From positions 62,001-126,000 of the forward strand of contig NZ_JOHR01000010.1 in assembly GCF_000719775.1 (NCBI RefSeq): 64,000 bases of DNA, given 5' to 3'. The DNA is from Streptomyces sp. NRRL F-5135. GTDB lineage: Bacteria; Actinomycetota; Actinomycetes; Streptomycetales; Streptomycetaceae. The notes beneath the pieces were generated by a model. It saw only the letters and a list, made by a program, of their open reading frames with translations. It ran no database searches and was not told the DNA's origin. Within the stretch, counting starts at the first letter, position 1. Every line of letters begins with the position of its first letter. The translations under genes were made by a program, and so were the position numbers. Positions 52,191 to 61,940 of the stretch are shown piece by piece.

Positions 52191-54143
52191 TCACGCCAGG
52201 CTCTCGCGCCAGGCGCGGTGGAGGCCCGCGAAGCGGCCCGTGCCCGCGATCAGTTCCCGCGGCGGGCCGTCCTCCACGATCCGGCCGTGCTCCATCACCA
52301 GCACCCGGTCCGCGATCTCGACCGTCGAGAGGCGGTGCGCGATCACCACCGCCGTGCGGCCGCGCAGAACCGTGTCCATCGCGCGCTGCACCGCGCGCTC
52401 GCCCGGGATGTCGAGCGAACTGGTCGCCTCGTCGAGGATCAGGACCGCCGGATCCGCGAGCAGCGCCCGGGCGAAGGCGACGAGCTGGCGCTGACCGGCG
52501 GAGATCCGGCCCCCGCGCTTGCGCACGTCCGTGTCGTACCCGTCGGGCAGACCGCTGATGAAGTCGTGCGCGCCGATCGCCCTGGCGGCCCGCTCGATCT
52601 CCTCCCGGGTGGCGTCCGGGCTGCCGATCGCGATGTTCTCGGCCACCGTCCCGGAGAACAGGAACGCCTCCTGTGTCACCATCACCACCCCGCGCCGCAG
52701 CTCGGGCGTCGACAGCGCCCGCAGGTCGACACCGTCGAGCAGGATCCGGCCCGCCGACGGGTCGTAGAAGCGGGCCAGCAGCTTGGCCAGCGTCGACTTG
52801 CCGGCGCCCGTCGAACCGACCACGGCCACGGTCTGCCCGGCCGGGATCGTCAGGTCGAACCGGGGCAGGACCTCGCCGCCCGTGCGGTACGCGAAGCTCA
52901 CGCCGTCGAAGACGGCCGTGCGGCCGGGCAGGTCCCCGGCGCGCGGGGGCAGCGGCCGGGGCTCCTTCGCCTCCGGGACCGAGGGCCGCTGGGCCAGCAG
53001 CCCCGCGATCTTCTCCAGGGACGCGGCGGCGGACTGGTACGAGTTCAGGAACATCCCCAGCCGGTCTATCGGGTCGTACAGCCGCCGCAGGTACAGCACG
53101 GCGGCGGCCAGCACGCCGAGGGCGAGCGTGCCCGTCGCGACCCGGTACGCGCCCCAGAGCACGATGGCGGCGACGGCGGTGTTGGCGACGAGGCGCGAGC
53201 CGACCACGTAGCGGGCCATCTCCAGCAGCGCCCCGCCGTTGGCGCGTTCGTGCGTGTGGTTGAGCGCCCGGAAGTCCTTGTCGTTGGCGTTCTCGCGGCG
53301 GAAGGCCCGTACGGGCCTGATGCCGTTGACGGTCTCCGCGAACTTCACGATCACCGCCGCGATGGCGGTGGAACGCAGGGTGTACATCCGGCCCGCCCGC
53401 CGCTGGTAGAGCCGTACGAGCAGGTACAGCGGCACGAACGAGAGCACGGCGGGGGCACCGAGTCCGACGTCCAGGTAGAGCAGCATCGCCGAGATGTACA
53501 CGAACGCCAGGACCACGCCGATGAGTTCCTGCAGCCCCTCGCTGAGCAGCTCGCGCAGTGACTCGACGTCGGTGGTCGAGCGGGAGATCAGCCGTCCGGA
53601 GGTGTAACGCTCGTGGAAGTCCACGCTCAGGGCCTGCGCGTGACGGAAGATCCGGCCGCGCAGATCGAGCAGCACGTCCTGGTTGAGCCGGGCCGAGGCC
53701 CGGATGAACGCGTACTGGAAGACGCCGGAGCCCACCGCGCAGATCAGGTATCCCGTGCCGACGGCGATCAGCGGACCGTGGTCGCCGTCGCGGAAGGCGG
53801 GTACGCCCCGGTCGATGGCGTACGCGACGAGGAGCGGCCCCGCCTGGGCGGCGGCCTGCTGGAACAGCAGGAGGACGGCGGCGACGATCACCTTCGCCCG
53901 TCGTGCGCGCAGCAGCGACCGGAGGAGGGCGCCGGTGGCGCCCGGGGGAGTGGGCAGGTCGTCCCGGTCGAACGGGTCGCCGGACGCGGCCGGGGCGGTG
54001 GCACCGGTCGTCCCGGCGACTTCGGCCGTCTCGGCCGTCTCGGTGGCCTCGGTGTCGGTGGCCGCCGCGGACGTCGCCCGCCCGGCGAGGTCGGAGCCCG
54101 GGCCCGAGCCGGAGCCCGGCCCGGTGGTGGCCGGTGTCGTCAT
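52191..54143 (-). CDS. ABC exporter subunit with consensus Walker B
   Basis: The 650-residue product is a half-transporter: an N-terminal disordered tail of about 65 residues, six membrane helices (about 85-370) and an ATPase domain. Walker A is GSTGAGKST, the signature is ISAGQRQLVAFARAL (Ile-Ser-Ala in place of Leu-Ser-Gly) and Walker B is VLILDEATSSLD with the catalytic Glu. Its ATG overlaps the stop of the upstream exporter gene as ATGA. The two should form a heterodimer; the non-consensus signature here matches the degenerate Walker B in the partner. Exported substrate unknown; drugs or lipids are typical. Confidence 0.93.
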   Translation of the reverse strand: MTTPATTGPGSGSGPGSDLAGRATSAAATDTEATETAETAEVAGTTGATAPAASGDPFDRDDLPTPPGATGALLRSLLRARRAKVIVAAVLLLFQQAAAQAGPLLVAYAIDRGVPAFRDGDHGPLIAVGTGYLICAVGSGVFQYAFIRASARLNQDVLLDLRGRIFRHAQALSVDFHERYTSGRLISRSTTDVESLRELLSEGLQELIGVVLAFVYISAMLLYLDVGLGAPAVLSFVPLYLLVRLYQRRAGRMYTLRSTAIAAVIVKFAETVNGIRPVRAFRRENANDKDFRALNHTHERANGGALLEMARYVVGSRLVANTAVAAIVLWGAYRVATGTLALGVLAAAVLYLRRLYDPIDRLGMFLNSYQSAAASLEKIAGLLAQRPSVPEAKEPRPLPPRAGDLPGRTAVFDGVSFAYRTGGEVLPRFDLTIPAGQTVAVVGSTGAGKSTLAKLLARFYDPSAGRILLDGVDLRALSTPELRRGVVMVTQEAFLFSGTVAENIAIGSPDATREEIERAARAIGAHDFISGLPDGYDTDVRKRGGRISAGQRQLVAFARALLADPAVLILDEATSSLDIPGERAVQRAMDTVLRGRTAVVIAHRLSTVEIADRVLVMEHGRIVEDGPPRELIAGTGRFAGLHRAWRESLA

Positions 54144-56239
54144 CGCACGCTCTCCTCTACCGCCGAGTCGTCCGCGGAGCGGCCCGCCATGTCATCGGCG
54201 TCCGGGGCGGCGACGGCGGCCGGGGCACGGCCGGCCGCGGTCGCGGCCCCGGGCCCCGCCTCCCCGTCGTGGCGCGCGCCGGACATCAGCCACGCGTACT
54301 CCTCGCTGCTCCGCAGCAGCTCCTGGTGGGTGCCCACCGCCGCGATCCGGCCGCCCGAGAGCAGCGCGACCCGGTCCGCGAGCAGGACGGTCGACGGCCG
54401 GTGGGCCACGACCAGGGCCGTCGTCTCCTGGAGCACCTCGCGCAGCGCCGCCTCGACCAGGGCCTCCGTGTGCACGTCCAGCGCCGACAGCGGATCGTCC
54501 AGGACCAGGTAGCGCGGCTGTCCCACCACCGCCCTGGCCAGGGCGAGCCGTTGGCGCTGGCCGCCCGACAGACTCAGCCCCTGTTCACCCACCTGGGTGG
54601 CGGTCCCCTGGGGCAGGTCGTGCACGAACCCCGCCTGCGCCACCCGCAGCGCCCGCGCCAACGCGTCGTCGCCGGCGTCCGCCGCACCCATCAGCACGTT
54701 GTCCGCGACGCTCGCGGAGAACAGCGTCGGTTCCTCGAACGCCACCGAGACCAGCTTCCGCAGCCGCGCGCGCTCCATCGCGGCGATGTCCTCGCCGTCC
54801 AGGGTGATCCGGCCCTCGGTCGCGTCGTACATCCGGGGTACGAGCGCGGTCAGCGTGGTCTTGCCCGAACCCGTCGCGCCCACCAGGGCCATCGTCTCGC
54901 CGGGCCGGACGTGCAGATCGACGCCCGCCAGGACGGGCCCCGTGGCCGCGTCGGCGTCCGGGTAGCGGAACGTGACGCCCTCGAACCGCATTCCGTCCCG
55001 CTCCGGGCGCGCGCCCTCCCCCCGCCCGGGGGGCCGTTCACGCGGCCGCTCGTCCGGCCGCTGGTCCGGCAGTTCGTCCCGCCGTGTCCCCGGCCGTTCG
55101 TCCGACTCCTCCGGCACGTCCATCACCTCGAAGAACCGCTCGGTCGCCGTCGCCGAGTCCTGGCTCATCGCCACCAGGAAGCCGATCGACTCCACCGGCC
55201 ACCGCAGCGCCAGCGCCGTCGACAGGAACGCGACGAGCGTGCCCGCCGAGAGGTCGCCGTCCGCGACCTGGATCGTGCCCAGCACCAGCGCCGCGCCGAT
55301 CGCCAGCTCCGGGATGGTCATGATCAGCGCCCAGATGCCCGCCAGCAGCCGGGCCTTGACCAGCTCGGTGGCGCGCAGCCGCTCGGCCAGCGCGTGGAAG
55401 GCGAGGGACTGGCTGCGGTGGCGGCCGAACCCCTTGACGACCCGGATGCCGAGAACGCCCTCCTCGACCACCGTGGTCAGATCACCGACCTGGTCCTGCG
55501 CCCGGCGCGCGACCAGGGAGTACCGCGCCTCGAACAGCGACAGCAGAACCACCAGGGGAACGGCCGGCGCCAGGAGGACCAGCCCGAGCGACCAGTCCTG
55601 CATCAAGAGGATGACGAATCCGACGACAATGGTCGTCCCGTTGACCAGCAGGAAGGTCAGCGGGAAGGCCAGGAACATCCGCAGCAGCATCAGGTCGGTC
55701 GTCCCGCGCGACAGCAGCTGCCCCGATGGCCAGCGGTCGTGGAAGGACACCGGGAGCCGCTGCAGATGGCGGTAGAGATCGGCTCGCATCGCCGCCTCCA
55801 CACCGGCCAGCGGCCGGGCCACCAGCCACCGCCGGAGGCCGAACAGCAGCGCCTCGGCGATGCCGAGCAGCAGCAGGATCAGCGCGCCGAACCACACGCC
55901 CGGCAGGTCCCGGTCCGTGACCGGCCCGTCCACCATCCACTTCAGGACGATCGGGATCAGGAGCCCCAGGCAGGACGCGACGATGGCGACGAACGCCGCG
56001 CCGAACAGCCGCACCCGCACAGGGCGTACGTACGGCCACAGCCGCAGCAGGGAGCGGAAGGAGGACCGACGAGGGGCCTGCTCGCCGGGCGGCGCGCCGG
56101 GCCCGTCCGCAGGCCCGTCGGGCCCGCCCGGACATCCGTCCGGACATCTTCGGCCCTGGTCGTGGTCGTGGTCCTGGCCCGGGGCTCGGACCCGGCCTGA
56201 CGGGCCTCTCTCGTTCGTCTCCGCGTCTGTGGTCGTCAT
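54140..56239 (-). CDS. ABC exporter subunit with degenerate ATP site
   Basis: The product (699 residues) has a hydrophilic N-terminus, six membrane helices starting FGAAFVAIVASCLGLLIPIV, an Arg/Glu/Pro-rich linker of about 35 residues (RDELPDQRPDERPRERPPGR) before the ATPase domain, and an Ala-rich tail. Walker A is GATGSGKTT and the signature LSLSGGQRQRLALARA, but Walker B reads YLVLDDPLSALD, with Asp where catalytic Glu is expected. That is the hallmark of asymmetric heterodimeric exporters such as TM287/288 and BmrCD. ATG 56239 is chosen; GTG one codon earlier is possible. Confidence 0.92.
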   Translation of the reverse strand: MTTTDAETNERGPSGRVRAPGQDHDHDQGRRCPDGCPGGPDGPADGPGAPPGEQAPRRSSFRSLLRLWPYVRPVRVRLFGAAFVAIVASCLGLLIPIVLKWMVDGPVTDRDLPGVWFGALILLLLGIAEALLFGLRRWLVARPLAGVEAAMRADLYRHLQRLPVSFHDRWPSGQLLSRGTTDLMLLRMFLAFPLTFLLVNGTTIVVGFVILLMQDWSLGLVLLAPAVPLVVLLSLFEARYSLVARRAQDQVGDLTTVVEEGVLGIRVVKGFGRHRSQSLAFHALAERLRATELVKARLLAGIWALIMTIPELAIGAALVLGTIQVADGDLSAGTLVAFLSTALALRWPVESIGFLVAMSQDSATATERFFEVMDVPEESDERPGTRRDELPDQRPDERPRERPPGRGEGARPERDGMRFEGVTFRYPDADAATGPVLAGVDLHVRPGETMALVGATGSGKTTLTALVPRMYDATEGRITLDGEDIAAMERARLRKLVSVAFEEPTLFSASVADNVLMGAADAGDDALARALRVAQAGFVHDLPQGTATQVGEQGLSLSGGQRQRLALARAVVGQPRYLVLDDPLSALDVHTEALVEAALREVLQETTALVVAHRPSTVLLADRVALLSGGRIAAVGTHQELLRSSEEYAWLMSGARHDGEAGPGAATAAGRAPAAVAAPDADDMAGRSADDSAVEESVR

Positions 56240-56379
56240 CACCCGCGAGCCTACGGTTCGCCACTGACATCGCCCACGCGTTTTTCCCGGCCGGCGCTCG
56301 TGGTCGTACCGCCATATCAACCGATCGGCTGAGCGGGGTGAGGCATTCGCCGTGCCCGGCCCGGCCCGGTCCGGCCGTC

Positions 56380-58605
56380 CTACCGCCGCACCCGGAACAG
56401 CCGTACCGACCGTTCCGGTACCGTCACCGTCGTACCCGCCGGACACACCGTCCCCGGTGCCTCCTCCTGCTCCTCCCGCGCCGTGTCCACCACCAGTTCG
56501 TAAGCCTCCGCCCAGGGCGGCCCAGGCAGCGTGAACTCCACCGGCTCCGCCCCCGCGTGCAGCACCGTCAGGAAGCTGTCGTCCACGATCCGCCGTCCGC
56601 GCGCGTCCCGTCCCGGGATGTCCCGTCCGGACAGGAAGAACGCGATGGTCGAGGTCGGCGCGTACCAGTCCCGCTCCGTCAGCTCCGTGCCGCGCGGGGT
56701 GAACCAGGCCAGGTCCCGCAGCCCGTCCGGCGCCTGCGGCCGGCCGGAGAAGAACGCGCTGCGCCGCAGCACGGGGTGGGCCCGCCGCAGGGCCAGCAGC
56801 CGCGCGGTGAGCCCGTACAGGCCCCGTCCGCCGCCCTCCTCGTCCGTCCGGTCCAGCAGCGACCAGTCGAGCCAGCTCACCTCGTTGTCCTGGCAGTACG
56901 CGTTGTTGTTGCCGTGCTGCGTACGGCCCATCTCGTCGCCCGCGACGAGCATCGGCACCCCCGTCGACACCAGCAGGGTGGTGAGCAGGTTGCGCAGCTG
57001 CCGGCGGCGCAGCGCGGCGACGCCCGGATCGTCCGTCCCGCCCTCCGCGCCGCAGTTCCAGGAGCGGTTGTCGTCCGTGCCGTCCCGGTTGCCCTCGCCG
57101 TTCGCCTCGTTGTGCTTGCGCTCGTACGACACCAGGTCGCGCAGGGTGAAACCGTCGTGCGCGGTGATGAAGTTGACGGAGGCGTACGGCCGCCGGCCGC
57201 CCCACCCGTACAGGTCGCTCGACCCGGACAGCCGGTAGCCGAGGTCCCGTACGTCCGGCAGCGCGCCGCGCCAGAAGTCCCGCACGGCGTCGCGGTAGCG
57301 GTCGTTCCACTCCGTCCACAGCGGGGGGAACGCGCCCACCTGGTAGCCGCCGGCCCCCACGTCCCACGGCTCCGCGATCAGCTTCACCCGGCGCAGCACC
57401 GGGTCCTGGGCGATCACGGCGAGGAACGGCGAGAGCATGTCGACGCCGTGCCCGGACCGGGCCAGGGCCGCCGCCAGGTCGAAGCGGAAACCGTCCACGC
57501 CCATCTCCGTGACCCAGTAGCGCAGTGAGTCGGTGATCAGCCGCAGCACCTGCGGCCGGCCCACGTCCAGCGTGTTCCCGCAGCCGGTGTAGTCCGCGTA
57601 GCGCCGGGCGTCGGCCGGCAGCCGGTAGTAGGCGCGGTTGTCGATCCCGCGCAGGGAGAGCGTCGGCCCCCGCTCGCCCGCCTCCGCCGAATGGTTGTAG
57701 ACCACGTCGAGGATGACCTCTATCCCGGCCGCGTGCAGCGACCGGACCATGCCCTTGAACTCCTCGACCTGCTGCCCGCGCGTGCCGCTCGCCGCGTAGG
57801 CCGCGTGCGGGGCGAAGTAGCCGATGGAGTTGTAACCCCAGTAGTTGCGCAGGCCGCGCCGGAGCAGATGGTCCTCGTGCGCGAACTGGTGGACGGGCAG
57901 CAGTTCCACCGCCGTCACCCCGAGCCGCCGCAGATGGCCGACGGCGGCGGGGTGGCCGAGGCCGGCGTACGTGCCGCGCAGTTCCTCCGGCACGCCCGGG
58001 TGGCGCCTGGTGAAGCCCCGCACGTGCAGCTCGTAGATGACGGTGTCCGCCCACGGCGTCTTGGGCCGCCGGTCGTCGGCCCAGGCGTCTCCGGGCACGC
58101 CGTCGTGCACGACGACCCCCTTGGGCACGTACGGGGCGGAGTCGCGCTCGTCGCGCACGGTGTCCGCGACCTGCTGCTGCGGCCAGTCGCGGACATGGCC
58201 GTAGACCTCCGGCGGCAGGGCGCCGTAGTCGTTGCCCCCGGCGGCGTCGACCGCGCGGGCGTACGGGTCGAGGAGCAGCTTCGCGGGGTTCCAGCGGGCG
58301 CCCGTCCAGGGGTCCCAGCGGCCGTGCACCCGGAAGCCGTACCGCCGGCCAGGCCGGACGCCGGGGACGAAGCCGTGCCAGATCTCGTCGGTCAGCTCGG
58401 TCAGCGGCAGACGCGTCTCGACGTCCTCGCCGCCCGCAGGCCCGTCGCGTTCGGTGAACAAGCACAGCTCGACGGCCTCGGCGCCGCCCGCCCAGAGCGC
58501 GAAGTTGGTGCCCGCCACGCCGTCGGGGCCCACGCGGTAGCGCGCGCCCAGGGGAGTGGGCGAGCCGGGCCGGACCACGGGCGGGGCGGGCCTCTGCCGG
58601 ATCAC
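56380..58605 (-). CDS. glgX: Glycogen debranching enzyme GlgX
   Basis: The product (741 residues from GTG 58605) hydrolyses alpha-1,6 branches left after phosphorylase action. It has an N-terminal CBM48-type domain beginning GSPTPLGARYRVGPDGVAGTNFALW, then a GH13 barrel with YELHVRGFTRRHPGVP, DVVYNHSAE, GVDGFRFDLAAALAR (nucleophile Asp), LIAEPWDVGAGGYQVG (acid/base Glu) and NFITAHDGFTLRDLVSY, plus the GlgX/TreX stretch NNNAYCQDNEVSWLDW. Start is placed by family alignment with weak ribosome support. It functions with GlgP 12 kb away. Confidence 0.93.
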   Translation of the reverse strand: MIRQRPAPPVVRPGSPTPLGARYRVGPDGVAGTNFALWAGGAEAVELCLFTERDGPAGGEDVETRLPLTELTDEIWHGFVPGVRPGRRYGFRVHGRWDPWTGARWNPAKLLLDPYARAVDAAGGNDYGALPPEVYGHVRDWPQQQVADTVRDERDSAPYVPKGVVVHDGVPGDAWADDRRPKTPWADTVIYELHVRGFTRRHPGVPEELRGTYAGLGHPAAVGHLRRLGVTAVELLPVHQFAHEDHLLRRGLRNYWGYNSIGYFAPHAAYAASGTRGQQVEEFKGMVRSLHAAGIEVILDVVYNHSAEAGERGPTLSLRGIDNRAYYRLPADARRYADYTGCGNTLDVGRPQVLRLITDSLRYWVTEMGVDGFRFDLAAALARSGHGVDMLSPFLAVIAQDPVLRRVKLIAEPWDVGAGGYQVGAFPPLWTEWNDRYRDAVRDFWRGALPDVRDLGYRLSGSSDLYGWGGRRPYASVNFITAHDGFTLRDLVSYERKHNEANGEGNRDGTDDNRSWNCGAEGGTDDPGVAALRRRQLRNLLTTLLVSTGVPMLVAGDEMGRTQHGNNNAYCQDNEVSWLDWSLLDRTDEEGGGRGLYGLTARLLALRRAHPVLRRSAFFSGRPQAPDGLRDLAWFTPRGTELTERDWYAPTSTIAFFLSGRDIPGRDARGRRIVDDSFLTVLHAGAEPVEFTLPGPPWAEAYELVVDTAREEQEEAPGTVCPAGTTVTVPERSVRLFRVRR

Positions 58606-58886
58606 CCGGGGCGCTTCCCCTTCCTCCCTCGGCCTTCCGGTGTCCACGGCGTGGCCCCCGACGACCCCACCGGCCGATTCCCGTACCGCCCCTCGCAGTG
58701 CCTCCGGCACTGACCGACGCTCGGCTGCGCTCGCCACCTTCCGGCCTCCCGCGGCTCGCGGACCCCGCGGATCGGTGCCTACGGCGTCCCGGCCGTCGCC
58801 CCCTCGCGCGGTCCTCCTCCCTGTTCTGCCCGCAAGGAGCGCCCCGCTCACGTTTCCCCGGGAGGGGGGTGGTCGTTGGGCGGGGC

Positions 58887-60110
58887 GTGAGACACGTACT
58901 GAAGCGGGCCGGCGCCCGCATGGCCGTCGTTCTGACATGGGCAGGACTGATGACCGGGCTGGTCGCCTGCCTGGCGGGCTGCTCCCAGGGGGAGACCCTC
59001 AGCGAGGGCAAGGCAAGCGCTCCCGGTGACACGATCCGGGTCGTTCCCGAGGACGGCGCCCGGGGCGTCGGCCTCACGGACCGGATCGAGGTCAGGGTGG
59101 CGGACGGCCGGCTGGAGCGGGTGGAGGTCCGGCAGATCGAGAACGCCACCCCCGAGGACCTGCCCGGCCGGCTCTCCGCGGACGGCCGGTCCTGGACCCC
59201 GGAGCCCGGCGCGACCGTCGCGCTGGCCGCCAAGTACAGCGTCGACGCGGTCGCCGTGGACCGGCAGGGCCGTCGCTCGGCCCGCCACACGACCTTCACC
59301 ACGCTCGTGCCCACCGACCGGTTCATCGGCTACTTCGCGCCGGAGAACCGGTCCACGGTCGGTACCGGCATGATCGTCTCGTTCGACTTCAACCGCAGGA
59401 TCCAGGACCGCGCGGCCGTCGAACGGGCCGTCAGCGTCACCTCGGAGCCCCCCGTGGAGATCGTCGGCCACTGGTTCGGCGACGACCGTCTCGACTTCCG
59501 GCCCCGTACGTACTGGCGGCCCGGCACCCGGGTGACCGTCGAGCTGCGCCTGCGCGACGTCGAGGCGGCGCCCGGCGTGTTCGGGATCCAGCGCAAGACC
59601 GTCGGCTTCACGATCGGCCGCTCCCAGGTGTCGCTGGTGGACGCGGCGGAGCACACCATGCGGGTGTGGCGCGACGGGACGCTGACCTCGACGCTGCCGA
59701 TCACGGCGGGCGCGCCCGGAACCACCACGTACAACGGAAAGATGGTGGTCTCCGAGCTGTTCGACGTCACGCGCATGGACGGCAGGACGGTCGGTTTCGG
59801 CGGCGAGTACGACATCAAGGACGTGCCCCACGCGGTACGGCTGACCACGTCCGGAACGTTCCTGCACGGCAACTACTGGGCGCCGGCCGAGACGTTCGGC
59901 ACCAAGAACGTCAGCCACGGCTGTGTCGGTCTGCGCGACACCAAGGGCGGCGGAACGGACACCCCCGCGGGATGGTTCTTCGAAAGGACTCTGATCGGAG
60001 ACGTGGTGGAAGTGGTCAATTCCCAGGACAGTACGGTCGCTCCGGACAACGGGCTGGGTGGCTGGAACATGAACTGGGAGGAGTGGACAGCGGGTTCGGC
60101 GCTCCGCTGA
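58887..60110 (+). CDS. L,D-transpeptidase lipoprotein (copy 1)
   Basis: The product (407 residues from GTG 58887) has a signal peptide with lipobox LAGC, two Ig-like domains typical of LdtMt2-type enzymes (about residues 50-245) and a C-terminal YkuD catalytic domain with FLHGNYW and SHGCVGLRD, whose Cys near residue 346 is the nucleophile. It ends NWEEWTAG, as in mycobacterial and Streptomyces enzymes. It forms 3-3 peptidoglycan cross-links outside the membrane and resists most beta-lactams except carbapenems. The start is uncertain; GTG 58869 and ATG 58920 are alternatives. A paralogue follows. Confidence 0.9.
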   Translation: MRHVLKRAGARMAVVLTWAGLMTGLVACLAGCSQGETLSEGKASAPGDTIRVVPEDGARGVGLTDRIEVRVADGRLERVEVRQIENATPEDLPGRLSADGRSWTPEPGATVALAAKYSVDAVAVDRQGRRSARHTTFTTLVPTDRFIGYFAPENRSTVGTGMIVSFDFNRRIQDRAAVERAVSVTSEPPVEIVGHWFGDDRLDFRPRTYWRPGTRVTVELRLRDVEAAPGVFGIQRKTVGFTIGRSQVSLVDAAEHTMRVWRDGTLTSTLPITAGAPGTTTYNGKMVVSELFDVTRMDGRTVGFGGEYDIKDVPHAVRLTTSGTFLHGNYWAPAETFGTKNVSHGCVGLRDTKGGGTDTPAGWFFERTLIGDVVEVVNSQDSTVAPDNGLGGWNMNWEEWTAGSALR

Positions 60111-60421
60111 GCGGACGCCTGCCGCACCCCTTCCGCACGACGCCCCCGGCCCCCCGAACCCCCCGCGCACCGCCCGCCGTTCTCGTCCTCCCGCCCGGTT
60201 CCGCCTTCGACCCATGGCTGACCTGTGCCGTCCCGGATGCGACCACCGGGGCGGTACGGGGCGTCACGGGACGGGAGGAGACGGGTGTTGGGACCGAACG
60301 GTGACATTCCGGAGCACTCACCCCTGCTCGCGGTGTGATTATCTTGCGCCATACGCGCGCACTCGACGCGCGGGAGTACGGGCCGTGGCGGGGCCAGGCC
60401 GTGCGAGGGGAGAAGACCATA
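60111..60421. other. Gap between the two L,D-transpeptidase genes
   Basis: 311 bp with no gene. The AT-richer stretch TGTGATTATCTTG at about 60334-60346 is the likeliest promoter element for the second gene. No strong terminator is evident. Confidence 0.45.
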
Positions 60422-61828
60422 GTGAACGGGCTGCCGATACCGGGAATACCTGGGACAGCGGGAACACCTGGGACAGCGGAGACGGCGGATACGGCGGGGG
60501 CGGCAGAGGCGGCAGGCGCCGAGCCGGGCATACGGGGGACACGGGGCGTACGGGGGATACGGCCGGGACGGCGGGGGCGGCAGGACGAGCGGGGACGGGG
60601 AGAAGAGCGGGGACGGCGCGCGCGGGCGCCCCGTACCCTCGCCGCGCTGGCGACCGGAGCGCTGCTCCTGGTGGTGACCGCCTGTGGCGGGGGCGGGTCC
60701 TCCGAGGAGGGCGGCACGCCCGGCAAGAACGGCGACAAGGGGGCGTCGGAGGTCAGGAACGCGGCGTCGGCGGCCGTCGTGACCATCGCCCCCGACGACA
60801 AGGAGAAGGGCGTCGCCACCACCGGCGCCCTCAAGGTCACCGCGGACAAGGGCAGGCTCACCACGGTCACCGTCCAGGACGACAAGGGCAACCCGGTCGA
60901 CGGCGAGCTGTCCGCCGGGGGCGCGAGCTGGGAGCCGCTCCAGCATCTCGCCGGCGCCACCCGGTACAAGGTGCACGCGGTCGCCAAGGACTCCGAAGGG
61001 CGGGAGTCCGCCAAGGACACGAGCTTCACCACCCTTGTCCCGAAGAACACCTTCATCGGCCAGTACACGCCGGAGAACGGGGCGACGGTCGGCGTCGGCA
61101 TGCCGGTCTCCATCAACTTCACCCGGGGCATCACCGAGCCCGACGCGGTGGAGAAGGCCATCAAGGTGACGGCCGAGCCGTCCGTACCGGTCGAGGGGCA
61201 CTGGTTCGGCAACGACCGGCTCGACTTCCGGCCCGAGAAGTACTGGGCGCCCGGCACGAAGGTCACCGTCGAACTCGACCTCGACGGTGTCGAGGGCCGT
61301 CCGGGGGTGTACGGCGAGCAGGCCAAGAGCTTCTCCTTCACCATCGGCCGCAGCCAGGTCTCCACCGTCGACGCGAGCGCCCACACGATGAAGGTCGTGC
61401 GGGACGGCAAGCAGATCAAGAACATCCCGATCACCGCCGGGGCCCCGTCGACCACCACGTACAACGGCCAGATGGTGATCAGCGAGAAGTACTCCGTGAC
61501 CCGGATGAACGGTGCGACCGTCGGCTTCGGCGGCGAGTACGACATCAAGGACGTGCCGCACGCGATGCGCCTGTCCACCTCGGGCACCTTCATCCACGGC
61601 AACTACTGGGCGTCCTCCGGCACCTTCGGCTCCGCGAACGTCAGCCATGGGTGTGTGGGACTGCGGGACCTGCGCGGCGGCGGGAACAACGGCACCCCGT
61701 CGGCGTGGTTCTACAACTCCTCGCTGATCGGTGACGTCGTCATCGTGAAGAACTCGAAGGACAAGCAGATCGCCCCGGACAACGGCCTGAACGGCTGGAA
61801 CATGTCCTGGTCGGAGTGGACCGAGTAG
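60422..61828 (+). CDS. L,D-transpeptidase lipoprotein (copy 2)
   Basis: The product (468 residues) parallels the previous gene: Ig-like domains then YkuD with FIHGNYW and SHGCVGLRD, Cys near residue 411, ending NMSWSEWTE. By eye about half of aligned residues match copy 1, including long identical blocks around GFGGEYDIKDVPHA. It differs by an N-terminal cytoplasmic tail of about 75 residues, Gly/Thr/Ala- then Arg-rich, before the membrane segment and lipobox VTAC. GTG 60422 has GGGGAGAA upstream. Tandem paralogues suggest duplication, perhaps with different timing or location in growth and sporulation. Confidence 0.92.
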   Translation: MNGLPIPGIPGTAGTPGTAETADTAGAAEAAGAEPGIRGTRGVRGIRPGRRGRQDERGRGEERGRRARAPRTLAALATGALLLVVTACGGGGSSEEGGTPGKNGDKGASEVRNAASAAVVTIAPDDKEKGVATTGALKVTADKGRLTTVTVQDDKGNPVDGELSAGGASWEPLQHLAGATRYKVHAVAKDSEGRESAKDTSFTTLVPKNTFIGQYTPENGATVGVGMPVSINFTRGITEPDAVEKAIKVTAEPSVPVEGHWFGNDRLDFRPEKYWAPGTKVTVELDLDGVEGRPGVYGEQAKSFSFTIGRSQVSTVDASAHTMKVVRDGKQIKNIPITAGAPSTTTYNGQMVISEKYSVTRMNGATVGFGGEYDIKDVPHAMRLSTSGTFIHGNYWASSGTFGSANVSHGCVGLRDLRGGGNNGTPSAWFYNSSLIGDVVIVKNSKDKQIAPDNGLNGWNMSWSEWTE

Positions 61829-61857
61829 GAGCACCCGCCCCGGCCGGGGGCGTACAC

Positions 61858-61926
61858 CGTCCGCTCACGACAACGGGCCCGGCGCACGGCGGCACGCCGC
61901 GCCGGGCCCGTTGTCGTGAGCGGACG
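61858..61926. terminator. Very strong 28-bp hairpin
   Basis: A perfect 28-bp stem (61858-61885 with 61899-61926) encloses a 13-base loop. It terminates the L,D-transpeptidase transcript and ends only 14 bp before the next ATG, so it must overlap the next promoter. Confidence 0.9.
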
Positions 61927-61940
61927 TTAACCTGCTGTGT

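Noticed and set aside
56240..59326. Upstream extension of the ABC exporter frame through glgX
   Set aside because: Out-of-frame reading of glgX; true exporter N-terminus is at about 56239.
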